Both the position numbers and the translations under genes were made by a program. This document shows, piece by piece, positions 30,170 to 40,990 of a stretch of 64,000 nucleotides of DNA. Each line of letters starts with the position of its first letter. The stretch's first letter is position 1. This stretch comes from Ariolimax columbianus. Its lineage: Eukaryota > Mollusca > Gastropoda > Stylommatophora > Arionidae. Location: contig JAVGWX010000018.1 of assembly GCA_036924085.1 (NCBI GenBank), positions 25,990,563 to 26,054,562 on the forward strand, given 5' to 3'. The notes under the pieces were generated by a model, which was given only the letters and a program-made list of their open reading frames with translations, searched no databases and was not told the origin of the DNA.

Positions 30170-31430
30170 TTGTGTGTTGTGCCTTTTCCATAACAGTGCT
30201 GGCATATGGCAGTGATTCATGGACAACCAGCAAGCAAGCGCATACATCTTTGAAAATGTGGTTTTACAGAAAAATGCTGCAGATCCCATGGACTGCAAAG
30301 GAGACTAATGATACAGTACTCGAGGAGGCACACACACAAAGAAGACTAATGATACAGTACTCGAGGAGGCACACGCACAAAGGAGACTAATGATACAGTA
30401 CTCGAGGAGGCACACGCACAAAGGAGACTAATGATACAGTACTCGAGGAGGCACACACACAAAGGAGACTAATGATACAGTACTCGAGGAGGCACACACA
30501 CAAAGGAGACTAATGATACAGTACTCGAGGAGGCACACGCACAAAGGAGACTAATGATACAGTACTCGAGGAGGCACACGCACAAAGGAGACTAATGATA
30601 CAGTACTCGAGGAGGCACACGCACAAAGGAGACTAATGATACAGTACTCGAGGAGGCACACGCACAAAGGAGACTAATGATACAGTACTCGAGGAGGCAC
30701 ACGCACAAAGGAGACTAATGATACAGTACTCGAGGAGGCACACGCACAAAGGAGACTAATGATACAGTACTCGAGGAGGCACACGCACAAAGGAGACTAA
30801 TGATACAGTACTCGAGGAGGCACACACACAAAGGAGACTAATGATACAGTACTCGAGGAGGCACACACACAAAGGAGACTAATGATACAGTACTCGAGGA
30901 GGCACACGCACAAAGGAGACTAATGATACAGTACTCGAGGAGGCACACGCACAAAGGAGACTAATGATACAGTACTCGAGGAGGCACACGCACAAAGGAG
31001 ACTAATGATACAGTACTCGAGGAGGCACACGCACAAAGGAGACTAATGATACAGTACTCGAGGAGGCACACACACAAAGGAGACTAATGATACAGTACTC
31101 GAGGAGGCACACGCACAAAGGAGACTAATGATACAGTACTCGAGGAGGCACACGCACAAGACAACTTATTGCAAGGATCATAATAAGCCGGCCTTCTTTT
31201 TTCGGGCATGTTAGAGAAGAGACGGGTTGGAGCACACTGCGACAACGGAAAAGATGGCACGAAAGAGAGACAGATGAATGCCGAAAGAGAAGATGCTGGA
31301 CAGCACGAGAGTATGGCATGGGCAACAATCAACAACAGAGTTGGTAAACGATACAAGTGATAGAAATGGATGGAGGTCCATGATCGCCAACGCCAACCAG
31401 TCGAACACATGATGATGATGATTTCCACCG
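30170..31430 (+). mobile_element. LINE post-RT remnant containing a minisatellite
   Basis: The left part reads TVLAYGSDSWTTS and MWFYRKMLQIPWTAKETND. The right part (31160-31420) reads RRQLIARIIISRPSFFGHV, then ends with ATGATGATGATG, a plausible LINE tail. Between them is a 41-bp array grown from the codons for KETNDTVLEEAHTQRR. The element belongs to the LINE groups with a post-RT YRRMLKIPWT block. Confidence 0.83.
30299..31159. repeat. 41-bp minisatellite derived from LINE coding sequence, 21 copies
   Basis: AGGAGACTAATGATACAGTA then CTCGAGGAGGCACACGCACA repeats every 41 bases exactly, starting 30299 and last starting 31119. Units differ almost only at CACAC(A/G)CAC. 41 is not a multiple of three, so the array destroys the LINE frame. 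The first unit is the LINE's own codons in frame. Confidence 0.95.
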
Positions 31431-31499
31431 GTCCACATGAGTAAAACTGTTGAGAAATACTGTTTTCAAGTTTCCCAGCTTTCACAGAAACAACCCACT

Positions 31500-31852
31500 A
31501 ACAGATTAAGCTCTGAAGACTTGCTGGACAAGACTGTCCAACTTCCGATGAGCTGAGAAAGTACACATGGCCATCACCAGAACCATCCATGGACGAGCTC
31601 TATGAAGATGGATGACCATCACCAGAACTATCCATGGATTATCTCTATGAAAATGGATGGCCATCACCAGAACCATCCATGGACGAGCTCTATGAAGATG
31701 GATGACCATCACCAGAACTATCCATGGATTATCTCTATGAAGATGGATGGCCATCACCAGAGCCATCCATGGATAAGCTTTATGAAGATGGATGACCATC
31801 ACCAGAACCATCCATGGATAAGCTCTATGAAGATGGATGCAACCTCTGACTT
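31500..31852 (+). mobile_element. I-group LINE 3' end with internal minisatellite
   Basis: After LLDKTV, CPTSDELRKYTWPSPEPSMD is recognisable. The intact families read CPTYEDQRKHMWPSPVATLD at the same place. The WPSP..DELYEDG codons have been multiplied. A stop follows in DGCNL. No tail remains visible before the SINE-F at 31873. Confidence 0.72.
31567..31838. repeat. 45-bp minisatellite derived from LINE coding sequence, about 6 copies
   Basis: Units share CCATCACCAGAAC(C/T)ATCCATGGA then GAGCTCTATGAAGATGGATG; alternate units read TTATCTCTATGAA. The period is 45, keeping frame, which yields MKMDDHHQNYPWIIS-type frames that are not genes. Confidence 0.92.
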
Positions 31853-31872
31853 AAAATTGCTTACTTTAGATG

Positions 31873-32157
31873 GACGTAGCCTAGTCGGCAGCGAGCTGGC
31901 TTGCTAAGGCTGGGATTACACAGCGCCAAGGTTCGGGATCACTGACTGATAAAAAAATATCAGGGTGGGGTTAGTTCCTGTCACGACCGCTTCTACAGTC
32001 TACCCAGCTGTAAATAGGTACATGGCGTATGAGTTGGGGAAGGTAAAAACAGCAAGAAAGGTAACTGGCCACACCACCTCACATAGGCTGCAGCATAGTT
32101 CACGAAGAGATACGTTCATCCCCGACGGCAACTGTTGCCACGGGACACACCTTCCCT
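31873..32157 (+). mobile_element. tRNA-headed SINE-F (285 bp)
   Basis: Exact 12-bp duplications TTACTTTAGATG (31861-31872, 32158-32169). The head has GTAGCCTAGTCGGCAGCGAG (A box) and CAAGGTTCGGGATCAC (B box). The body is unlike SINE-A to D. It ends CACACCTTCCCTTTA. Confidence 0.9.
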
Positions 32158-32529
32158 TTACTTTAGATGCATTCACATATATGCATGAATCGTAAATGTC
32201 CGTATAAGCACACGTGACCATTTGCCGTATCATTCACGCGCAGTCTCTAACGAGACACAACAACCTGAAGATGACCACCCCTTTCTTAAAGTATAGTCAA
32301 ACAGATGTACAAAAGCCAAAGTAAAAAGGAGGGAATATTCGAAAAATAGCGGATTGAATAGTACGTCCGCACTGTTAACATAGCTTAAACACATTTGGGG
32401 ACAAAGGTGGAGCAGGGAAGGTAAAGTCGGTTCCTAAAATGCTGTGATGAAACACTGTTGTTAGGGCAGAAAGGCATAGATATCCCAGCCTCGATTTAAA
32501 CGTTTAAAAGCCATCTTCAAGACACGCGC

Positions 32530-33062
32530 CGAAGAAGAAGAAGAAGAAGAAGAAGAAGAAGAAGAAAAAGAAGAAGAGGACAAGGATGAGGAGGATAAAG
32601 AAGAAGATGAAGAGGACGAAGAAGAAGGAGAACAAGAAGAAGAAGAAGCTGAGGAGGAGGAAGAGGATAATAAAAGAAGAAAACAAAGAAATATAGGAGA
32701 AAGAAGCAGAAGAAAAAAATGAGGAAGAGGAAGATGAGAATAAAAAAGAAGCAGAAGAAGAAGAAGAAGAAGAAGAAGAAGAAGAAGATGAGGAGAAGGA
32801 AGAGGAGAATAAAGAAGAAGACGAAGAAATATAGGAGAAAGATGAAGAAGAAAAATAGGAGTAAGAGGAGAATACAAGTAAAGAGGAAGAAGAAGAAGAA
32901 AAAAATGAGGAAGAGGAAGAAGAAGAAGAAGAAGAAGAAGACTAGAGGACAAGGATGAGGAGGATAAAGTAGAAGATGAAGAGGGCGAAGAAGAAGGAGA
33001 AAAAGAAGAAGAAGATGAGAAGGAGGAAGAGGAGAATAAAGAAGAAGACGAAGAAGAAGAAG
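32530..33062. repeat. Polypurine (GAA/GGA)n tract, 530 bp
   Basis: Almost only A and G on the plus strand for over 500 bases. Long Lys/Glu-rich and Ser/Leu/Phe-rich frames on each strand are artefacts. The strand asymmetry is a triplex-prone composition. Confidence 0.95.
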
Positions 33063-33119
33063 AGGACGACACAGATTAACTGAAAAACTAAAAAACATGT
33101 CGTGGCACAATTAACGGTA

Positions 33120-33136
33120 CCCCCCCCCCCCCCCCC
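33120..33136. repeat. poly-C tract
   Basis: A 17-base C run immediately 3' of the polypurine tract. Confidence 0.9.
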
Positions 33137-33139
33137 TTC

Positions 33140-33842
33140 TCCCTTCCCTCCCCTCCCGACTGAGATCAGTGCACAAATAATTTATACTTTTCTTAATTGT
33201 TAACATCTTTTTATTTATTATCTCGTATGCGATTTTTAGCGGTAATTGAGCTTCTAACTAGCTAGAGAATGCCAACTTCTCTTGCGCTGTTGTCAGATCG
33301 TCAGTTACCGTCTTAAGGTACGCAATGTTACTGAAACAAAACAAACATGATTCCTATGACAGAACATGTTTGTTTGAACTGTAGAAAACGTCCTTGAACT
33401 ATATCAAGTCTTCTAGTCAGCCATGACATTTCCATCAATTTAACATCGTTCGATTCTCACAGGCAGTCACACTTTATTGGTTCTCGCTGTGCTGTTATCA
33501 GTGGCTTTCTATCATAACTCGATAACGTTTTTTTTTCTGCAAACAATTGGTTGCTATGTTACTATTGCTGTTATGACGGATGTTGCAGTATGTTTTTGGT
33601 GGTCGGTTTGATTACATGGAGCTATGGCTTGCGGTTTCGAATCGTCATTGCTGTTATTGAATTTCTAGTTGTGTCCTAGAGGACATTGTTTGTGTATGAG
33701 TGTGTTCTGTGTGTGACAGCGACGAATATAAATGATATCCAAATTCAATCCAAATTTAAATTACGATTTCTTTAAAGTTGCAAGAATGATTGACGGTACT
33801 TGTTCCTTAATTCACCCCAAACAGAGTCCCCTGGGGTTCCTA
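33140..33842. other. Non-coding stretch
   Basis: No gene seen. At 33793-33826 it holds, inverted, a motif that recurs at 35677-35706 (see findings). Confidence 0.5.
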
Positions 33843-33854
33843 TCATACGTATTT

Positions 33855-34091
33855 TCTCTCATTCGCCTTGTTTCTCTATGCCACAATGCGGCGTGCGTTG
33901 CGCTGTTTTTATTTTTGCGCCTTTCGGTCTAGTACATCCGACAAGCATACATTCTATGTAAGGATCTGCTTCCTCCTGCATTTTCTAAGGGCTTGCTTCC
34001 CCAGGATAAACGGCTGGTGCTGTGATTGGGAAGCGAACCCAGCACCTTCGATGTGGACCGTGTCACTTAGCCCCTAGCCCACGCCATCCGC
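33855..34091 (-). mobile_element. tRNA-headed SINE-B copy 4
   Basis: Exact 12-bp duplications TCATACGTATTT (33843-33854, 34092-34103). The B box reads GAAGCGAACCC on this strand, slightly decayed. The body is clearly the same as 18193-18452. Confidence 0.92.
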
Positions 34092-34289
34092 TCATACGTA
34101 TTTGACAGCTGATGCACAGACTACTGTAGATAAAGATAAAGTAGACAATGGCCGATGACATTCCATTTCGGGTTAGGGAGAGTACAGATTAAAATAATTT
34201 TATTTGAGATAAATAGGCAAAAACTTAGATGAAGATGGAAGTGTAGAAACGATGGACTACATTCAGCTGCAAAAGCGGATGCTTGTCAG

Positions 34290-34648
34290 CTCTTGGCTTG
34301 GCTTGGTTCGTTCTCAATCTTCCGCTACCAAACCCTGAAAGGGCTTAAGTAGCTGAATGTAGTCCAGATAACGGAATGCGTTGTGTCGTAGTTTACAGCT
34401 TGACTGCGATATTTGCACCTTTTGGTCCAACACATCCGATTTCAGCAAGCATTTTTTTAGTACCGGGTTAGCTTTCCCTCTTCGATCCCTTCTCCTTAGC
34501 CAGTCTGCCCTGCTGCAGCCTGTTATCCAGGATCACCGCGTGGAGGTGTAGAAGGGTGTTGGCAACTCTTGTTCGCTGGCCCTGACGCTAGCAGTCAGCT
34601 ATGGGTCGCTGACCGCTGCAGCTCATGCGCTGCTCAGCATCTTGATCC
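34290..34648 (-). mobile_element. SINE-A copy 7
   Basis: Full-length body from GGCTTGGCTTGGTTCG to CTCAGCATCTTGATCCC. Short TGTCAG matches on both sides may be the duplication. Among the better-preserved copies. Confidence 0.9.
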
Positions 34649-34848
34649 CCTGTCAGATTTTGAGACCAGCAGCATACAAACATAATGATCTACCCGCACG
34701 CCATGCACGAGTCTTGTAACCAAAGTGCCTTGCCTCACAGGGATGTCCTGACGACCTGTTGACATATCCATTTATTCTGTCATTCAGTCAAAGACAACAC
34801 CATAACATGGCAGTTATCGCATCGTCTGACAGCATGGACAATGCCATG

Positions 34849-35548
34849 CTGTTGTAGAAACTGGATGTTTCTCTCCTTATCACGGACCAACGTTGGCAGA
34901 TTTAAGAAACTGGATGTTGCTCTCCATTTCACGGAACAATGTTGACAGATTCAAGAAACTGGATGTTGCTCTCCATATCACGGACCAACGTTGACAGATT
35001 CAAGAAACTGGATGTTGCTCTCCATATCACGGACCAACGTTGACAGATTCAAGAAACTGGATGTTGCTCTCCATTTCACGGACCAACGTTGACAGATTCA
35101 AGAAACTGGATGTTGCTCTCCATATCACGGACCAACGTTGACAGATTCAAGAAACTGGATGTTGCTCTCCATTTCACGGAACAACGTTGACAGATTCAAG
35201 AAACTGGATGTTGCTCTCCATATCACGGACCAACGTTGACAGATTCAAGAAACTGGATGTTGCTCTCCATTTCACGGACCAACGTTGACAGATTCAAGAA
35301 ACTGGATGTTGCTCTCCATATCACGGACCAACGTTGACAGATTCAAGAAACTGGATGTTGCTCTCCATATCACGGACCAACGTTGACAGATTCAAGAAAC
35401 TGGATGTTGCTCTCCATTTCACGGACCAACGTTGACAGATTCAAGAAACTGGATGTTGCTCTCCTTATCACTGACCAACGTTGACAGATTCAAGAAACTG
35501 GATGTTGCTCTCCTTATCACTGACCAACGTTGACAGATTCAAGAAATT
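34849..35548. repeat. 49-bp minisatellite, about 14 copies
   Basis: GTTGACAGATTCAAGAAACT then GGATGTTGCTCTCCATATCA repeats every 49 bases from 34941 to 35529, with more diverged units before. Variation concentrates at CCA(T/A)(T/A)TCAC and GGA(A/C)CAA. Confidence 0.95.
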
Positions 35549-35711
35549 CATTGCTGATTTCCAATAAGTTGGCAGAGACAACTCCAAACAGTAAAAAAGT
35601 GGATTATTCTGTGACGTCACAACCCCAGAATCCGGTGTTAAAAATAGAAATAAGGTGCTAAAAATATTAAAAAATTTATTTGGGGTGAATTAAATGACAA
35701 GTACCGGATTC

Positions 35712-36500
35712 AGTTTTTAATCAAGGTTTGAGCTAGCTAACTAACTAACTAAATAACTAACTAGCTAGCGAACCAACTAACTAAATAGTTAAATAACTAA
35801 CTAGCTAGCTAACTAACGAACTAACTAACTAACTAGCTAGCTAACTAACTAAATAGCTAATTGACTAACTAACTAGTTCAATAGCTAACTTATTAACTAA
35901 TAAACTAACTAACTAATTAGCCAACTAACTAACTAGCTAACTAATTAGCTCGCGAACTAACTAAATATCTAATTAACTAAGTAGCTAGGTAACTAACTAA
36001 CTAAATAGCTAATTAACTAACTAACTAGCTAACTAACTAGTTAAATAGCTAACTTACTAGCTAATAAACTAACTTACTAACTATCTAACGAACTAGTTAG
36101 CTAACTAACTAGCTAGCGAACTAACTAAATAGCAAATTAACTATCTAACTAGTTAACTATTTAGCTAACTAACCAACTAACTAACTAAATAGCTAGCTAA
36201 CTAACTAACTAACTAGCTAACTAGCTAGCTATCTAACTAAATAGCTTATTAACTAACTAATTAGTTAACTAGCTAGCTAACTAGCTTACCAACTAACTAA
36301 CCTACTAACTAACTAGCTAACAAGCTAGCTTGCTAACTAAATAGCTAATCAACTAACGAAGTAGTTAACTAGTTAGCTAACTAACTAACAAACTAACTAA
36401 CGTACTAACTAACTAACTAGCTAACTAACTAATCCACTAATTTACTAACTAAATAACTAACTAGCTAGCTAACTAACTAACTAGCTAACCAGCTAAGTAC
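35712..36500. repeat. (CTAA/CTAG)n tetranucleotide tract, about 790 bp
   Basis: Interrupted tetranucleotide repeats rich in ACTAACTAGCTAGC, containing many TAG/TAA and short palindromes (CTAG, GCTAGC). No coding potential. Confidence 0.95.
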
Positions 36501-36792
36501 CTAATAGAAACAAGTACTTCAGACTTTAGAAGCGGATGAAAAAGAACACACAATGCACTCTCACTGAGCGATCCTCTACCAAGGAAGCATGGGAGCACTC
36601 CAACTGTTCGCCTTTATTTAGAAACCATCGAAGTAAGTGTTGGTTTAAGTAGAAGATTGTTTTACACGATGAGGTGCACATGTCGAAAACGGACATAAAC
36701 GACAACTTAGGACAAAACTGGTAGAAGGTTTAACATCATAGCACGGAAGACGGTCAATAGTGGAGTTGAAAAAGTAGAGTTGATTAAAAAAA

Positions 36793-37057
36793 AGGCAAAT
36801 GCCGCCGTCCACGGTAGATGATGATGGCATAATTAATTTTGGTAGCGATATTTTTAGTAAGGATTAACTTCGCTACTTTTTATCCTCACTCTCTCGTCTC
36901 GAGCCGCCCGATTCCAGTGGCAAGTCAAGGACAAGACGACTCGGGGTGACTACGAATCAAGCACCCGTGAAAAAGACGGCGGAGTCCGGAGTCGAACCCA
37001 CACCACCTGATCACGAGGCCGACGGCTTAACCACTTTGCCACGGAATCCCCACGGAA
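36793..37057 (-). mobile_element. tRNA-headed SINE-D copy 3
   Basis: Flanks TAGAGTTGATTAAAAAAA (36775-36792) and TAGAGTGGATTAAAAAAA (37058-37075) differ at one base. Element orientation: head GGCAAAGTGGTTAAGC and GGGTTCGACTCC (A and B boxes), then the GAGACGAGAGAGTGAGGATA core and a long 3' part ending near GGCATTTGCC. Best full copy of SINE-D. Confidence 0.9.
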
Positions 37058-37079
37058 TAGAGTGGATTAAAAAAACATT

Positions 37080-37429
37080 AAATTGTGTTTTTTGTTTTGT
37101 TTTGAAAAGCTAAACTCGTGACAACAAACTCCGGAGGACTCCACGATAGCTTATGGCAGACTGGCACATACTGATGATGGTGACCAAATGAACAAATCTT
37201 TCTAACCACTCTGATGGAGGACAGTCGGCTTTTATTTTGTGGTTGCTCGGCAATATCGGATCACTAGTCTACGCGGGCGAATGGAAGAAGTAATTGGTTT
37301 TCTGATACGCCGAACGGCTGATAGAATTTCCCAAACCGGCATTAAAACAGTTTCCGCTGGACAGGTCCTATAGTTACTAACAAACCAAAACTGGTCAAAC
37401 ATAGAAAATGGAATTTGTCCGAACTATTT
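37080..37429. other. Non-coding stretch
   Basis: No gene or repeat recognised. Confidence 0.5.
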
Positions 37430-37843
37430 TCTTCTTCTTCTTCGTTCGTTCTCAATCTCCTGCTACCAAGCACTGAAAATAGGTTTGCAAGTAGCACGTT
37501 GTTGTACAGAGAACGGTTTGCGTTATGTCGTAATTTACAGCTTGACTGCGATATTTGCACCTTTTGGTCCGACACATCCGACTTCAGCAGGCATTTTTGA
37601 ATACCGAGTTAACGTTTCACCTTCAATCTCTTCTTCTTAGCCAGTCTGCTCTGTTGCAGCCTGTTATTCAGGATCAGTGTAGAAATGTCTTGGCAGTTCG
37701 GAGTCGCTGGCCCTGACGCTAGCAGTCAGCAATTGGGTCGCAGACCGCTGCAGCTCATGCGCTGCTCAGCTGGCCCTGACGCTAGCAGTCAGCTATGGGT
37801 CGCTGACCACTGCAGCTCATGCGCTGCTCAACCGTCTAAACTA
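37430..37843 (-). mobile_element. SINE-A copy 8 with duplicated head
   Basis: The 5' head (minus orientation) occurs twice in tandem: GGCCCTGACGCTAGCAGTCA begins at 37710 and again near 37771. Otherwise the body is normal; the tail is GAAGAAGAAG type. The head duplication adds about 62 bases. Confidence 0.87.
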
Positions 37844-37935
37844 CTTTATCAACAAACTGATTCCACTTTCCATGCTGTCCTCTTTAACAATAGCATCGAA
37901 TATTGGACCGAACAATAACACGTAGCAGTTATTCA

Positions 37936-38395
37936 GATGTGATATATTTGTGTGGGCTCTATGTGATACATTTGTGTGGGCTCTATGTGATACATGTGTG
38001 TGGGCTCTATGTGATACATTTGTGTGGGCTCTATGTGATACATTTGTGTGGGCTCTATGTGATACATATGTGTGGGCTCTATGTCATACATTTGTATGGA
38101 CTCTATGTGATACACTTGTGGGGGGTTTATGTGATAAATCTGAGAGGGCTTTATGTGATAAATCTGAGAGGGCTTTATGTGATAAATCTGAGAAGGCTTT
38201 ATGTGATAAATCTGAGAGGACTTTATGTGATAAATCTGAGAGGGCTTTATGGGATAAATCTGAGAGGGCTTTATGTGATAAATCGGTGTGGGCTCTATAT
38301 GACAAATCTACATGTACTTACTGTGACAAATCTACATGGACTCAATGTGACAAATCTACGTTAATACAATGTGACAAATCTGCATGGACTCACAA
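37936..38395. repeat. 24-bp minisatellite, about 19 units in three subtypes
   Basis: Units change along the array: GTGATACATTTGTGTGGGCT type, then GTGATAAATCTGAGAGGGCT, then a CTACATGGACTCAATGTGACA type. The period of 24 gives a 208-codon frame (repeats of FVWALCDT, then SERALCDK) and minus-strand frames; I reject these as genes. Confidence 0.94.
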
Positions 38396-38807
38396 AGCCA
38401 TTTATATTTTAACTTTTACATTGAACATTGTCTCTAGATTTCTTAAAATGTCAAGCGTTTACTTATCTTCCACACTCAAGTCCCTGATTATTTTATTTAA
38501 CGTCTGCTGCACTAAACAAACACCTACACACAGTCTTAACAAACAAATACATCCATGCTTGCAATATTTTCATTAAGAGATTACAATTTAGCATAGGCCA
38601 GCATAAACATAAATGGATGTGGTTGTCAGACGATAGTAATTGTGCTTTGAAAAACAGAGATGTTACTACAGTCCATGATGGTAAGGAATGTGACTCGTAA
38701 GACCAATCCGGGCAGAGAAGCGTGTTCCACAGTGTGTGCAAGGAAAGTCAGGACTGTTTGCGGCATCGCGTGGTGTGGCGTGTCTTCACAAACGCTATGT
38801 CGGGATC

Positions 38808-39150
38808 CAGACGCTGAGCAGCGCATGAGCTGCAGTGGTCAGCGACCCATAGCTGACTGCTAGCGTCAGGGCCAGCGAAACAGAGCTGCCAAGACCCTTC
38901 TACACCTCCACGCGGTGATCCTGGATAACACGCTGCAATAGAGCAGACTGGCTAAGGAGAGGGGAATCGAAGATGGAAGGTAACCCGGTACTCAAAACTG
39001 CTTGCTGAAGTCGGATGTGTCAGACCGAAAGGTGCAAACATCGCAGTCAAGCTGTAAGCTACGACACAACGCATTCTGCTACTTGCAAAGCCATTCTCAG
39101 GACTTGGTAGCGGGAGATTAAGAACGAACGAATGAAGAAAAATAAAAATA
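38808..39150 (+). mobile_element. SINE-A copy 9
   Basis: Head GGGATCCAGACGCTGAGC to ACGAACGAATGAAG, then an AAT/AAG-rich tail to about 39170. Moderately diverged; no clean duplication seen. Confidence 0.87.
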
Positions 39151-39659
39151 ATAATAATAATAATAAGAAGAAACACTGAGTCCTTAGCCTATTCGCAATC
39201 AGTTTCTCATTTGTCTGTACTCCATGCTAAATTCTCCTCGCCATGTAAAACGAAACATGGCGTCCTGTTCCCATGATTCAAAATCGATGCCCCTATTAAT
39301 CATATTCCGCTTGCATACATTCTTGTAAGGAAACACATACATTTTTATTATTATAATTAATACAATTCTACTTATGCATATCTATGTCTCGACACGTCCC
39401 CTCGACCTGTTGGTTACATCAGGACATATTGGCCTTTGTTAAAACAGCTATCCTGGTATTATTATTATTATTATAAAGGTTCGTATCGTCACATGACGTT
39501 TATCCGTTGAAGCAGTCACAATCAATGGCAGAAGAGATATCGATTTTCAAATAAAAATCCTAGTCTAGGAATTTTATAGCTCGGTCGTAACAAAGCAACA
39601 CCGCATCAAGTTTTTATAATGTCTGTAAAACATAACAACTAAAGGAGAACGTCGGAGGT

Positions 39660-39990
39660 CATAAGAACTGAGAGGTAAGGCGATTGTCTCTCAAGCAACG
39701 AACGAACGAGCGAGGGAAAAGGTGGATGGTTTGAATACCGTAATTTCAAGCGTCCCGAGGTGTCAAATAAAGTGAGATCAACGTCAAGTCCTATTGAAGA
39801 TGGTGGATAAACTCTGAAGACCCGTGTATATGTTGCACACGTAAAAGACCCATCGGCAGTGAAAATCGAAACGAGTAGGCTGTTAGTTGTTGCCCAACAT
39901 TCTGAAAAGTTAGAAAAGTACTGCCCAATGGCGGCCCGGCATGAAGACCAAACATTACGGTCATTTCAGAATGCCTGTACAACAGTTCTC
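39660..39990 (+). mobile_element. Probable SINE remnant with CGTAAAAGACCC motif
   Basis: GAGGTAAGGCGATTGTC and GATGGTTTGAATACCG could be A- and B-box remnants. GTTGCACACGTAAAAGACCC follows at about 39832. No target duplication was found and the ends are unclear. Low confidence. Confidence 0.35.
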
Positions 39991-40010
39991 TTTTAACCAA
40001 TTGGCGCATA

Positions 40011-40370
40011 CGGGATCAAGATGCTGAGCAGCGCATGAGCTGCAGTGGTCAGCGACACATAGCTGACTGCTAGCGTCAGGGCCAGCGAAACAGAGCCGCC
40101 AAGACCCTTCTACACCTCCACGCGGTGATCCTAGATAACAGGCCGCAGCAGGGCAGACTGGCTAAGGAGAAGGGATCGAAGAGGGAATGCTAACCCGGTA
40201 CTTAAAAATGCTTGCTGAAGTCGGATGTGTTGGACCGAAAGGTGCAAATATGCCAGTCAAGCTGTAAACTACGACACAATGCATTCCGTTCTTTGGACTA
40301 CATTCAGCAACTTAAGCCCTTTCAGGGTTTGGTAGCGAGAGATTGAGAACGAACGAAGCCAAGCCAAGCC
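40011..40370 (+). mobile_element. SINE-A copy 10 (360 bp)
   Basis: Exact duplications AATTGGCGCATA (39999-40010, 40371-40382). Starts CGGGATCAAGATGCTGAGC and ends GAACGAACGAAGCCAAGCC. Well preserved. Confidence 0.93.
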
Positions 40371-40737
40371 AATTGGCGCATATGATTGCAAGTATTAAAA
40401 AAAAATATACGTCTGCACACGAAAGAGGAGTGACTGAAGTTAAGTTAATCCTTTACTCAAAAAATCTTGCCGAAGCGGCTGTCCTGTGTCACCATCATGT
40501 CGTGTTAGTGAAACGTTTGTGTCTACATTACCTCAAGAGCTATACAGGCGGTACCGCTGCTATTGGCAATCTCGCAAGTCGGCTAGGTCAACTTCCTGAA
40601 TTAGTAGCGTTGGTGAGGTTTATAGATGTTGATTTAAGGATTATATTCGATTACCTTTCACAAAGCCGAGTTCTTCATCAAGAAGGGTTTCACATATATG
40701 TCTCGCAAGTTAATCTACTCTATCATCTGTTGCTAGT

Positions 40738-40990
40738 GTGGTATGACAAATATTTGGGAGAATGGTCTGGAACTACGTGGGCATTTTCGCCAACATCTCA
40801 ACGATATCTATAACCACACGGCTCCCCTATTGCCAGCCACTTCAATGGTCCTAGGCACTGGGATAAAACAGATGTTAGTGTCAAAGGCTTAGTTTCTTGC
40901 TTTTCTGACAATCGTCATCGGTTCGCCATTGAAAACAAACTTATCTCCCGCATGGGCTGCCTCCAGCCACATGGCATTAATATCTTCTAC
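40738..40990 (+). pseudogene. GIY-YIG endonuclease remnant (Penelope-like)
   Basis: Two frames combine. LELRGHFRQHLNDIYNH (about 40768-40816) is followed, after a frame change, by PIASHFNGPRHWDKTDVSVK and an ENKLISRMGCLQPHGIN block (to about 40983). This order matches the C-terminal GIY-YIG endonuclease of Penelope-like retroelements, which nicks target DNA. The GIY/YIG start itself has decayed (NIWENG). No RT of the element was recognised upstream. The open frame at 40343-40813 crosses the SINE-A end and is not a gene. Confidence 0.6.

Noticed and set aside
32461..33110. Ser/Leu/Phe-rich and Lys-rich frames
   Set aside because: Polypurine tract translated; no stop codons by composition.
37950..38576. 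208-codon frame of FVWALCDT/SERALCDK repeats
   Set aside because: It is the 24-bp minisatellite read in frame; other frames are equally open and there is no start context or homology.
40343..40813. 156-codon non-repetitive frame
   Set aside because: Starts in the SINE-A tail and crosses its target duplication. The recognisable protein signal at its end lies in other frames (GIY-YIG).
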